Assembly (NCBI RefSeq): GCF_000745455.1
Contig: NZ_JQJI01000015.1
Location: 1-49,082 of the forward strand
Reading direction: 5' to 3'
Source of the DNA: Mesoaciditoga lauensis cd-1655R = DSM 25116
GTDB taxonomy: Bacteria > Thermotogota > Thermotogae > Mesoaciditogales > Mesoaciditogaceae
Length of the DNA stretch: 49,082 bases
A model generated the notes under the pieces. That model ran no database searches. It was given only the letters and a program-made list of their open reading frames with translations, and was not told the origin of the DNA. A program made the translations under genes and the position numbers. The stretch's first letter is position 1. Each line of letters begins with the position of its first letter. Shown here in pieces: positions 26,816 through 35,341 of the stretch.

Positions 26816-27577
26816 TTGAGATACGTGACGTCCGGTGTTTTAGCAGTGGTGATAGAACTTCTGTTGCTCGTGGGAGTAGTTGGAATGGTTAATTCTTCCC
26901 CCAAGAAGGTCGTGTCATATCCCAAAATGATTTCCATAAACCTTACAGCAGCGCCAACAGTTTCTGTAAAGGCATCTACAAAACCCAAGGCCGTAAAAAA
27001 AGGTGAGGGCGGTACAGCTCCTTTGAGTGAAGAAGATGTGAAAATCATTTCCGCTTTAGAAAAGCTTCCAAGTAAGCCCAAAAAGAAAGAAGGAAATCCT
27101 CAAGGAAGTGCACGTGTTGAACTATATAGAGAAAGTGCCACTTCAACCGTAAACGCATCGAATGTTGAATTTTCAGTTGCCGGTAACGTGAACCCCACAA
27201 TACCAAAAAGTTTCAACCCTCAGATCGCTCAGGTGAATGCGAGCGTTACGTCAGTTTACGCTTTTTCTCAATTGATAAACCTTGGCATTCCGAACTTTCA
27301 AGAAATAGAAGGAAGCATGAGAAGGGATTATGAAATCGCCCTTGCTAAGCTTCCCACAGAGGAAGCTTACACCCTTAGCGGAATGGTAAAAGGAATTGTG
27401 GAAGTGCAGACAGATGGAAGTGTCAAGGTTCAAAAGATAATAAGCTCTCCAAGCGTAAAACTCACCGACATTTACATAAGAAACATAGAAAAAATGGTTA
27501 CCTTTCCACGCAGTTTCGCCCTTAAAGATATAGAAATAGACGCTTTATTCAATTCATCATCTAAAAGTGTAGAGTGA
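26816..27577 (+). CDS. TonB-like energy transducer
   Basis: 253 residues with an N-terminal membrane helix (about 6-26), a Lys/Pro-rich linker (about 50-90) and a C-terminal domain whose GMVKGIVEVQTDGSVKVQKI segment resembles the TonB C-terminal fold. The context, third gene after exbB and exbD, supports the call. GGAGGTG precedes the TTG start by 8 bases. The linker is shorter and less proline-rich than in enterobacterial TonB. No TonB-dependent receptor is encoded in the window, so the outer-membrane target is unknown. TolA-like function is the alternative. Confidence 0.78.
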   Translation: MRYVTSGVLAVVIELLLLVGVVGMVNSSPKKVVSYPKMISINLTAAPTVSVKASTKPKAVKKGEGGTAPLSEEDVKIISALEKLPSKPKKKEGNPQGSARVELYRESATSTVNASNVEFSVAGNVNPTIPKSFNPQIAQVNASVTSVYAFSQLINLGIPNFQEIEGSMRRDYEIALAKLPTEEAYTLSGMVKGIVEVQTDGSVKVQKIISSPSVKLTDIYIRNIEKMVTFPRSFALKDIEIDALFNSSSKSVE

Positions 27578-27601
27578 ACTCTCACTTTAGATGTCAATTA
27601 T

Positions 27602-29041
27602 CTACCATCTGGTTGTAAGTTGAGTGGTGTTAAAAGGGATAAAATCGTACTTTGCCATCAAATCCCTTACATCTTCTTTAGCGTATATTCTTACCAACTG
27701 AAGCATGTTGCCCGACATCAATTTATAGGTAGGATAAGCCTTTTCGAATTCTTCAAAGGTCATGACTTTCCCGTTTCCATCGTTTATGTATACACTGTTA
27801 GAAAGAAATTCATCTGGATGAACTAAGGTTAGTTTGTAAGGCGTGTCCACGATGAAAATATCGTCAAAATTTTTCAGGATGTGTTCAACTTTATCTTTGT
27901 CCTCTACGTTTACTTTCCCGAGTTCTAAAGAATTTTGGATCTTCTTCCTTATTTCTTCTAATTTTTCTTCACCCAGGGATTTGGAAATCGTACTTGGATC
28001 GATGCCAGTTGTAGAAAATGGAATTTCAACCACCAGTTTCCAAAGATCTCTCCTTTTAAGCCTTTGAATTATTTCGTGCGCTTCTCTCAAGTTTTTGGAA
28101 GGCTTGTCGGTTTGATGAAAAAGCATTTCAGTTCTTTCTATAACATAACTATCGGTAAGCTGGAGAAATTCATCTAAGTTATTCAGAGATTTTTCGAAGT
28201 TCAAAAAATTCATGGATCTTTTCAGCAGTTCCTGTATCATCATATCAGCAGCTCTCGATGTTTTATGAAAATAGACGTTTTTGTACATCATAAACCTTCC
28301 AAAAAGTACGGTGTAAATGTCATCAACAACCTTCAAATTGTAAGACAGCACATCTTTTCCAGTGGAATCTTTCAAAATGGAGGAGTTCCTTATTATCCTA
28401 TCAAGTGGAACTGTACCATAGTGTTTTACGCCACTAAAATAGGCATCTCTCAAAACGAAGTCCATCCTATCGGCACCCAAGGGACCTTGAACTATGTTAA
28501 AAAGAGGATCACCGAATTTTTCTCCTTTAAATATCTCGTTGATTTTTATCACAATTTCTTCAAAAGGTTTTTTTGGCATCTTTTCAAAAACTAACTCCAA
28601 ATCTTCCATAACATGCTTTTTAAAGATTTGGGGAGAATTTTCAAACTTTTCTTCCATGTACTTCGGTAATTTCTCTAAAAGCAAATGCTCCCTGAACTGA
28701 TCATGGCCTTCATCGTACCCAAGGCCCGAATAAACCACATCATCGAATTGATGGCTAAAAGGTCCGTGTCCCGCATCATGAAGAAGGCCAGCAAGTCTAC
28801 ATAACCTGAATTCGGGTGAATTTTCTCCAAAAAGATGTGCGGCATACAATCCTGCTACATGCATCACCCCAAGAGAATGGGAGAATCTCGTATGTGTGGC
28901 GGAAGGGTAGCTCATTTGTGCTCCAGCCAATTGTGAAAGCATTCTCAGTCTTTGAATCACTGGTGAATCCACCGCAAGTATTTCCAAAGGAAACAAAAAT
29001 ATTTCCGAATAAAGAGGATCTCGAGATACTTTATGATACAA
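27602..29041 (-). CDS. HD-domain phosphohydrolase (dGTPase/SAMHD1-like)
   Basis: 479 residues. The HD metal site is clear: HTRFSHSLGVMH supplies His, LLHDAGHGPFSHQFDD supplies the HD pair and its downstream His, and a Asp in GADRMDFVLRD closes it. This group hydrolyses dNTPs or other nucleotides; the exact substrate is not predictable. The first 25 residues (VSRDPLYSEIFLFPLEILAV) and VIQRLRMLSQLA match the family N-terminus. The TTG start at 29041 is preceded by a weak GAGG. Divergent from the CaCA gene with only about 60 bp between. Confidence 0.88.
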   Translation of the reverse strand: MYHKVSRDPLYSEIFLFPLEILAVDSPVIQRLRMLSQLAGAQMSYPSATHTRFSHSLGVMHVAGLYAAHLFGENSPEFRLCRLAGLLHDAGHGPFSHQFDDVVYSGLGYDEGHDQFREHLLLEKLPKYMEEKFENSPQIFKKHVMEDLELVFEKMPKKPFEEIVIKINEIFKGEKFGDPLFNIVQGPLGADRMDFVLRDAYFSGVKHYGTVPLDRIIRNSSILKDSTGKDVLSYNLKVVDDIYTVLFGRFMMYKNVYFHKTSRAADMMIQELLKRSMNFLNFEKSLNNLDEFLQLTDSYVIERTEMLFHQTDKPSKNLREAHEIIQRLKRRDLWKLVVEIPFSTTGIDPSTISKSLGEEKLEEIRKKIQNSLELGKVNVEDKDKVEHILKNFDDIFIVDTPYKLTLVHPDEFLSNSVYINDGNGKVMTFEEFEKAYPTYKLMSGNMLQLVRIYAKEDVRDLMAKYDFIPFNTTQLTTRW

Positions 29042-29102
29042 TTGGATCGCCTCTTTTCGTTTTTTAAGCGTCTTTGTTTAATTTTACCACGGAGGGATGA
29101 AA

Positions 29103-30050
29103 TTGTACGTACTTTTGCAAATAGGAATTTTAGTCATATCACTGGTACTTCTTGAAAGAGGAGCCGATTGGCTCGTCGAAGGTGCCTCATCTCTTGGAGA
29201 AAGATTTCACGTCTCGGAGCTATTTATAGGCTTAACCGTAGTTGCTTTTGGAACGAGTGCACCAGAATTTGCCGTAAGTCTTGTGGGTGCTCTTCAACAC
29301 AAAGGTGGAATAGCGATAGGAAATGTCATCGGTTCTAACATAGCAAATATCGCTTTAATACTTGGAATAACCTTAATGATGGGGAAAATAGTGACAAAAA
29401 AGAAAACCCTCATGTATGAAATTCCTTTTTTAATCGCAGTTCAGCTGTCTGCCACCATGCTTTTTTTGAAAGATGGTTATTTTGATTACCACGACGGCAT
29501 CATTCTCTTGGCTTTTCTTGCCATATTTCTTGTATATGCCGTAAGCACTTCCAAATCGGAATTTATAGAAGAAGTTAAAGAAGTTGAAGCCCCTAAAAAG
29601 AGTTTATTATCGGCATCTCTTCTCACGATCGTAGGTTTAGCAGGCGTAACAGCAGGCGGAGAACTGGGAGTTTACTCTGCTGTGAATATTGCAAGGAGTC
29701 TCCATGTAAGTGAAACGTTAATAGCCACCACCATAGTGGCCTTTGGAACAAGTGTTCCAGAACTTGCCACTTCCTTAAAAGCCGCTTCAAAGTCAAAAAA
29801 GGATTTGGCTCTTGGCAACGTTATAGGTTCTAACATGTTCAACATTCTTGGCGTGTTGGGAGTTTCATCGCTTTTTTCAAGGATAAGTCCTGACAGAAAC
29901 GTGAATGTAGATCTTCTCTTCATGAACGGCATCGGAATCTTGCTTTTCCTCATATTCTTAAATAGGCATAGGAGTGCGAAAGGCTGGAAGGGCGTTATAC
30001 TTGTGGTCTCATACGTGCTGTACATAGTATATGGAATAATGATGAGATGA
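29103..30050 (+). CDS. CaCA-family Na+/Ca2+ (cation) antiporter, YrbG-like
   Basis: Inner-membrane antiporter of 315 residues with about ten hydrophobic helices in two inverted halves. The alpha repeats are plain: VAFGTSAPEFAVSL with GNVIGSNIANIALILG, then VAFGTSVPELATSL with GNVIGSNMFNILGVLG, holding the paired Glu ion ligands. GGAGGG (29091-29096) abuts ATG 29097 with no spacing, so TTG 29103, 6 bases further on and in frame, is the better start. The ion pair is inferred. Confidence 0.92.
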   Translation: MYVLLQIGILVISLVLLERGADWLVEGASSLGERFHVSELFIGLTVVAFGTSAPEFAVSLVGALQHKGGIAIGNVIGSNIANIALILGITLMMGKIVTKKKTLMYEIPFLIAVQLSATMLFLKDGYFDYHDGIILLAFLAIFLVYAVSTSKSEFIEEVKEVEAPKKSLLSASLLTIVGLAGVTAGGELGVYSAVNIARSLHVSETLIATTIVAFGTSVPELATSLKAASKSKKDLALGNVIGSNMFNILGVLGVSSLFSRISPDRNVNVDLLFMNGIGILLFLIFLNRHRSAKGWKGVILVVSYVLYIVYGIMMR

Positions 30051-30068
30051 ATATGCCACTTTTGCGTA

Positions 30069-30185
30069 TTTTTTGAATCGTAAGATGGATAAAAGAGTGA
30101 ATTCGTGCTGGCTGGGTTTCGATAAATATTTTTTCGCTCATTAGCCTCTTCACTATTTACCATCCATTTCTTATTTCTCTTTTGA
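30069..30185 (+). repeat. Right-half relic of structured repeat plus heptad tract
   Basis: 30069-30122 (GAATCGTAAGATGGATAAAA through GCTGGGTTTCGA) matches the right arm of copy D only. It is followed at about 30126-30185 by the heptad tract in minus orientation (CACTATTTAC-like units). Confidence 0.6.
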
Positions 30186-30200
30186 CATTTCAAAGTATCT

Positions 30201-31208
30201 TCACTTCAAACTTTTATACAGAGTGAATATCCTTTCGGAAATTTTCACAAAGGCATCCACTATTTTGGGATCAAACTGAGTACCTGAATTCCTTTTCAAT
30301 TCTTCGATTCCTTCTAAGTAGGATCTAGGTGGCTTGTATGGCCTGGCGCTGACAATGGCATCAAATGAATCGGCAACGGTTACAATCCTTGCCTCAATGG
30401 GAATATCTTCTCCCTTTAATCCCGCTGGATATCCATTACCATCATATTTTTCATGATGGTAAAGTGCTATTCTCTTGGCGCATTTCAATATGTCCAAATC
30501 ACTTTCCAATATTTTAGCCCCTATTTCAGTGTGTTTCTTCATGAATTCCCACTCTTTTTCATCCAAGCTTCCCTTTTTCATCAAAATAGAATCTGGTATT
30601 CCTATCTTGCCTATGTCATGTAAAGGGGCAGTTAGCCTTATATCTATAACTTCTTGAGGGGACAATCCTATTTCCTCGGCAAGCATCTCTGAAACTTTGC
30701 CTACCCTTTGTGTGTGCTCTGCTGTATCGTTATCTCTAAAAGAAGCTACTTGTTGAAGCTTTTCCAGCAACGTAAAGCCCAATCTTTCGTTTTCTTTCAG
30801 CGATTTCACCATTCTTTTGACATGATCTATGAAATCCGAAATTCTTCCCCTTGAATACCCTCCACCCATCTTGTAAGCTGCAAAAAGTGAAGGAAAAAGG
30901 GTTTTCACTTCTTCCTCATCAAATGGAAAATCCAGGATTTCATCCGCTCCCGCATCAAAAACTGCATTTTTCAGCACTTCATCTTTATGGGGAAGCAAGC
31001 CAAAAATGATTGCTCTGCCATTTCTCTCTCTTATCTTTCTTATGTTTTCCAAATCGTCTTTTTTTCTAACATCAACAATGGCAATCTCAACCAACTTACT
31101 TTTTTCTATATCAAATGGTACCAGTTCTATTCCTTCATCTTTCAAACTTTTCTCTAATATGCTTTTCAAAAATATATCCTGGGAGTCGAAAAATAATTTC
31201 ATGCTCAT
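30201..31208 (-). CDS. HD-GYP domain protein with receiver-like N-terminus
   Basis: Predicted cyclic di-GMP phosphodiesterase, 335 residues. Residues 1-115 resemble a response-regulator receiver with an Asp at IVDVR, but acidic-pocket residues are poorly conserved. The HD-GYP domain (about 145-335) is intact: AEHTQRVG, PLHDIGKIGIPDSIL, HHEKYDGNGYPAGLKG with the GYP signature, and VTVADSFDAI. Two ATGs (31208 and 31202) both follow AAGGGGG. It ends 8 bases... in the same direction as, and downstream of, the Ig-like/pilB pair, so may be co-transcribed with it. Acts opposite to the GGDEF protein at 18780. Confidence 0.9.
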   Translation of the reverse strand: MSMKLFFDSQDIFLKSILEKSLKDEGIELVPFDIEKSKLVEIAIVDVRKKDDLENIRKIRERNGRAIIFGLLPHKDEVLKNAVFDAGADEILDFPFDEEEVKTLFPSLFAAYKMGGGYSRGRISDFIDHVKRMVKSLKENERLGFTLLEKLQQVASFRDNDTAEHTQRVGKVSEMLAEEIGLSPQEVIDIRLTAPLHDIGKIGIPDSILMKKGSLDEKEWEFMKKHTEIGAKILESDLDILKCAKRIALYHHEKYDGNGYPAGLKGEDIPIEARIVTVADSFDAIVSARPYKPPRSYLEGIEELKRNSGTQFDPKIVDAFVKISERIFTLYKSLK

Positions 31209-31216
31209 TATCCCCC

Positions 31217-32467
31217 TTAAAAGCTTTCTATTTTTTGTCGATACTCCAGGTATTTTCCTTTTACAGACACGATGGCATCAAAAAGATAAGTTCCAGTTGA
31301 AGGCAAGCTAATTCTCTTCCAACTTTCGGAATTTACAAGTAACCGTGTACCTCTGGAAGGTATTATGATGTTGTGAGAAGATCTATCCGAAAAACGATAC
31401 AATTCGTCTTCTCCCTTTTTTATCCGTATTGTTATGGAATTGATCGTGACGAATTTCTTTTGAATTGCTGTGTTTAACATCCAGAGAGAAAAAGATACTG
31501 GTTCATTCTTTGAAACCACCATTGGCACATCTGAATTCAATTTCAATTCGTCTATGTTTCCAATTTTGGAAGGATCGATAACTAAAAACGAAGAAGTTGC
31601 GTTCAGGCTTTTGCTTCCCACAACGCTAGCCCTTAATTGATATTCTCCAGCTGAGCTTATCGGCTGCATCTTAAAACTGTAAAGAAGTTTGCTTTCCGTG
31701 GGCGTGAGAAAAATTTCAGATGGTACATCGAAGAATTTTCTATAAAGAACCTTTTTTGATTGCGTGTTAACCAGTGTGAAAGTCACGTTTTTCGTTTTGA
31801 AATTCAAAGGTTTTGGTGTGTTGTTCTTAACATATAAGTTGAATTTCCCACCTTCATTTACCATGAAGAAATCTTGTCCGGATACAAGAAGGGCCTGCAA
31901 TTTCGAAAGATATTTGAATTCTTTTACCAAATGAACAGCTTTCCCCTTGAAGTTCATTAAAATATCAACGGTGTAAGTGCCGGCTGGTAAAGTTGAAAGG
32001 TTTACCTCTCTTTTTAGGTCGTAAATGAGTACGCTTCTTTTTCCTTCCACGGAAGAATTTATCGTTTTATCAAAATGGAATGCGTAAACATCCGGACTTG
32101 CTTTTGAACTTATCCTTACGTTGAAGGAATAAATCAAAAACTCTTCTTTTTTATCAGAGATATTTGTAAGGAAGACTTTGAAGTCTAGAGGTTCTCCACA
32201 AAGGAAATTCGTTTTGGGGCTTTTTATATAAATTTGGAAATTTCCGATTGTCTTCAAAGATTGGCTTACGATGTTCCTTTGCTTCTGTGTGACAAAATAC
32301 ACCAAAACTATAACGACAACCAGCGCTATGTTAAAAAAAAGCAACAATCTACCTCTTTTTGGCATTCGAGAAGGGGTTTTCTTTTTCTCCTTTTCCTTGT
32401 CGATCTCTTCCCACTCTTCAGGAGAATGGGAATGGTATTGGTAATTATTTTGTTTGTTTTGCTTCAT
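31217..32467 (-). CDS. Membrane-anchored protein with Ig-like beta domains, unknown function
   Basis: 416 residues. A charged cytoplasmic N-terminus (about 40 residues, rich in Lys/Glu), one transmembrane helix (about 42-62), then an extracytoplasmic region of three similar ~110-residue beta-sandwich segments. Each has a GE/NEP-type strand, a polar middle and a closing GTYTVDI, GEYQLRA or GTYLFDA strand, resembling BsuPI-like or bacterial Ig-like domains. I do not recognise a named family. Its ATG overlaps the pilB stop (ATGA), so the two are translationally coupled. An envelope or pilus-related scaffold role is possible. Confidence 0.72.
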   Translation of the reverse strand: MKQNKQNNYQYHSHSPEEWEEIDKEKEKKKTPSRMPKRGRLLLFFNIALVVVIVLVYFVTQKQRNIVSQSLKTIGNFQIYIKSPKTNFLCGEPLDFKVFLTNISDKKEEFLIYSFNVRISSKASPDVYAFHFDKTINSSVEGKRSVLIYDLKREVNLSTLPAGTYTVDILMNFKGKAVHLVKEFKYLSKLQALLVSGQDFFMVNEGGKFNLYVKNNTPKPLNFKTKNVTFTLVNTQSKKVLYRKFFDVPSEIFLTPTESKLLYSFKMQPISSAGEYQLRASVVGSKSLNATSSFLVIDPSKIGNIDELKLNSDVPMVVSKNEPVSFSLWMLNTAIQKKFVTINSITIRIKKGEDELYRFSDRSSHNIIIPSRGTRLLVNSESWKRISLPSTGTYLFDAIVSVKGKYLEYRQKIESF

Positions 32468-34155
32468 TCATCTCTCACCACGCGCGTGATTTCCTCGTAA
32501 GATGTTATTCCTCTCAAGATTTTTTCTATTCCATCTTCAAACATCGTTCGCATTCCGCTACGCCGTGCTTCTTCTCTTAGTTCTGTATCAGATGCTCCTC
32601 TGTAAAGCAACTCTCTTATTCCAGGCGTAACGATCATAACTTCGTTGATAGCCGTTCTTCCACTGTAACCGCTTTGGCACGTTGGGCATCTACCGGCGGC
32701 GTACATCTTGGGTTCCATGTGTGGATAAAGCTTCTTAGCCACTTTCAAGACCTCTTCGTTAGGTTGAACTTCCGTTTTACACTCATTGCAGAGCTTTCTG
32801 ACAAGCCTTTGACCTACCACACCTATGAGAGAAACTCCTATCATGTGAGGGTCCAAACCTAAATTCACAAGCCTTGAAATGGCCGATGGAGCATCGTTCG
32901 TATGAAGAGTGCTGAAAACCAAATGACCTGTCATCGAAGCCTCCATGGCCAATTGTGCGGTTTCTCTGTCCCTGATTTCACCAACCATTATGATGTTAGG
33001 ATCTTGCCGTAAGATGGCGCGCAAAAATCTTGCGTAAGTAAGACCAATTTCTGCATTCACTTGACATTGATTAACTCCGTCGATGTTGTATTCAACAGGA
33101 TCTTCAACCGTTATTATGTTTTTAGTGACGTCTTTGATCTCGTTTATAGCGGCAACCAGCGTTGTTGATTTTCCACTTCCAGTCGGCCCTGTTAGAAGTA
33201 TGATACCGTAAGGATAATTTATAAGTTCCATGAATCTCTTCGTGTTGTACTCGCTGAATCCCAAGTCGGATATTCTCTGTTGAGAAGCCGAAACCTTTAA
33301 AATTCTCATAACTATCTTTTCACCATACACCGTTGGCATGGTAGAGACCCTGAAATCGTATTGCTCATCTTTAAATCTCATGAAATATTTTCCGTCTTGA
33401 GGAAGCCTTTTCTCAGAAATATCCAATCCAGACATGATCTTTATTCTTGAAACTATGGAAGAATGGGTTTTTATGGGGTAAGAGGTAACTTTCTTCAGTA
33501 TGCCGTCAATTCTGTATCTAACACTTACAATTGTTCGTGAAGGTTCTATATGTATGTCACTTGCGCCTTGAACTATTCCGCCTTCGATTATTGCTCTCAC
33601 CAACCTCACGGCTGGCGCTTCTTCGCTTTCTTCCTCTTCCTCTTCTTCCTCCTCGGTCGGCATCTCTATTTCTCTTTCACGAGGTATTTCTTCAAATTCT
33701 GGTGCGAATCCTGTATCTATTTGAGAACCGTAAATGCTCTGATAAACGGCATCAAACATATCCGTGGGTATTATGGAGACCTTCACGTTCATTCCTGTCA
33801 CAAAGCGTATCTCCCGCACAACCTGTGTGTAATTCAACACACTATCGGTTGCCACGAAAATGGTATTTCCTTCTTTTTTGTAAGGGATTATTCTATACGT
33901 AGATACTAAATTTCTAGGAATGGCATTCAAAACATCGTACGGAACGTTGGGAGGAAGTTCTTCCAATTTTGGAAGACCGTATTGAGTGGCAAGTGCTTCC
34001 GCTATATCATCCCAAGTAACGAAGTTATTCTCGACAAGTACCCGCCCCACAGGTTTTCCAGTTCTTTTTGACACTTCAAGTGCCCTCTCAAGAGTTTCTG
34101 TTGTTATATATCCCTTTGAAACAAGTATTTCACCTATTCTTTTATAAGATGCCAC
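32464..34155 (-). CDS. pilB: Type IV pilus assembly/type II secretion ATPase
   Basis: Cytoplasmic hexameric ATPase driving pilin polymerisation, 563 residues. The N-terminal MshEN-like region has the paired motif RIGEILVSKGYIT and GRVLVENNFVT seen in c-di-GMP-binding ATPases. A glutamate run (EEEEEEEEE) at about residue 170 forms the hinge. The ATPase core has Walker A GPTGSGKST, Asp box ITVEDPVEY, Walker B MVGEIRD and His box TGHLVFSTLHTND. Two CxxC pairs (CNEC and CPTC) form the zinc clip. GspE cannot be excluded by sequence alone. A prepilin gene occurs 9 kb away. Confidence 0.93.
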   Translation of the reverse strand: MASYKRIGEILVSKGYITTETLERALEVSKRTGKPVGRVLVENNFVTWDDIAEALATQYGLPKLEELPPNVPYDVLNAIPRNLVSTYRIIPYKKEGNTIFVATDSVLNYTQVVREIRFVTGMNVKVSIIPTDMFDAVYQSIYGSQIDTGFAPEFEEIPREREIEMPTEEEEEEEEESEEAPAVRLVRAIIEGGIVQGASDIHIEPSRTIVSVRYRIDGILKKVTSYPIKTHSSIVSRIKIMSGLDISEKRLPQDGKYFMRFKDEQYDFRVSTMPTVYGEKIVMRILKVSASQQRISDLGFSEYNTKRFMELINYPYGIILLTGPTGSGKSTTLVAAINEIKDVTKNIITVEDPVEYNIDGVNQCQVNAEIGLTYARFLRAILRQDPNIIMVGEIRDRETAQLAMEASMTGHLVFSTLHTNDAPSAISRLVNLGLDPHMIGVSLIGVVGQRLVRKLCNECKTEVQPNEEVLKVAKKLYPHMEPKMYAAGRCPTCQSGYSGRTAINEVMIVTPGIRELLYRGASDTELREEARRSGMRTMFEDGIEKILRGITSYEEITRVVRDE

Positions 34156-34192
34156 AATCTATCCCTCATTTCATCTTAACTTCAACATAAAA

Positions 34193-34237
34193 CCCACAAG
34201 AAACAGTTCGTCGAAAGAACCGGGTATATCTTGTGGG
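34193..34237 (-). terminator. Terminator or attenuator between ftsZ and pilB
   Basis: CCCACAAGA (34193-34201) pairs with TCTTGTGGG (34229-34237), with an inner GTTC/GAAC stem; on the minus strand TTTTAT follows. It may limit read-through from ftsZ to pilB. Confidence 0.6.
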
Positions 34238-34267
34238 AAAAAGAAATGAAAAAACACTTTCTTCTTG

Positions 34268-35317
34268 TTATTTCAAAAATTCATCTAGGCCGGATCTGTA
34301 TATAGCCGGAATATCGTTATCGTTGAAAAGCAATTTATCCGCTTCTTCGAAGCCGGTAGCTATGAGAGTTACTCTCATTTCATCATCTGGTATGGAGTCG
34401 TCTATTATAAGTCCAAATTTCACATCCGCTTCTTCGCTGCAACCCTGGCGTATTACAGACGCTGCCACATGCATTTCTTTCATGGTGACATTCTTAGGAG
34501 CGGAAACGTTCAAGATTATGGCAGAAGCGTTGTTAACGGGCTGATCCAGCAATCTCGATTCCATAGCCATCTTCGCAGCTTCTTCGGCTCTATTCTCGCC
34601 CTTGCCTATTCCTATTCCCAGCATGGCTGGTCCAGCGTCTCTCATTACGGATTCAACATCTGCGAAGTCAAGGTTGATGTATCCGCGTTTGGTGATCAAT
34701 TCTGAAATTCCTTTAACGCCTTGGTGAAGAGTTTCGTCTGCTTTAAGGAATGCCTCGGGAATGGTTATATCCACAGGCAACTCTTCCAACAATTTGTTGT
34801 TCGAAATGCGGATGAGTGTATCCACTTCATTTTGAAGCTTTTTCAGTCCTTCCATGGCTATTCTCCATCTGTTATTGCCTTCAAAGTAAAATGGTGTTGT
34901 CACTATTGCGACAGTCAATATTCCAAGTTCTCTCGCAACTCTGGCAATAACAGGAGTTGCACCGGTGCCTGTGCCTCCTCCCAAACCAGCCGTTAAGAAG
35001 AGTAAATCTGTATCATCGAGCACTTTTTCTATCTCTTCAACGCTTTCTTCCGCAGCCCTTTCTCCTATTTCGGGATACCCTCCTGCGCCCAATCCTCTCG
35101 TTGTTTCAGCCCCAAGTTGAATGGTAACGTCCGCTTGACTGGCCTCCAACACTTGAAGATCGGTGTTAGCAGAGACAAAGATAACGTCTTTTATCCCGAC
35201 TTCGATCATTCTTGTTATGGCATTATTACCGGAACCACCCACTCCCATCACTTTTATAGTGGGTATCCTTTTAACTTTCCTTTCACGTCTACCTTCTTCT
35301 TCAATTTCAAAAGGCAT
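34268..35317 (-). CDS. ftsZ: Cell division GTPase FtsZ
   Basis: Tubulin-like GTPase forming the division ring, 349 residues. G-box [10 protein letters not shown] begins at about 25, the tubulin signature GGGTGTG is at about 113-119, and the T7 catalytic loop is [11 protein letters not shown]. The C-terminal conserved peptide [11 protein letters not shown], which binds FtsA, is present after almost no linker (the usual 50-residue disordered linker is very short). AAGGGAGGT precedes the ATG. It lies 24 bases after ftsA and before pilB, the order known from Thermotoga. Confidence 0.97.
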   Translation of the reverse strand: MPFEIEEEGRRERKVKRIPTIKVMGVGGSGNNAITRMIEVGIKDVIFVSANTDLQVLEASQADVTIQLGAETTRGLGAGGYPEIGERAAEESVEEIEKVLDDTDLLFLTAGLGGGTGTGATPVIARVARELGILTVAIVTTPFYFEGNNRWRIAMEGLKKLQNEVDTLIRISNNKLLEELPVDITIPEAFLKADETLHQGVKGISELITKRGYINLDFADVESVMRDAGPAMLGIGIGKGENRAEEAAKMAMESRLLDQPVNNASAIILNVSAPKNVTMKEMHVAASVIRQGCSEEADVKFGLIIDDSIPDDEMRVTLIATGFEEADKLLFNDNDIPAIYRSGLDEFLK

Positions 35318-35341
35318 TTGCTTACCTCCCTTTTGAAGAGC

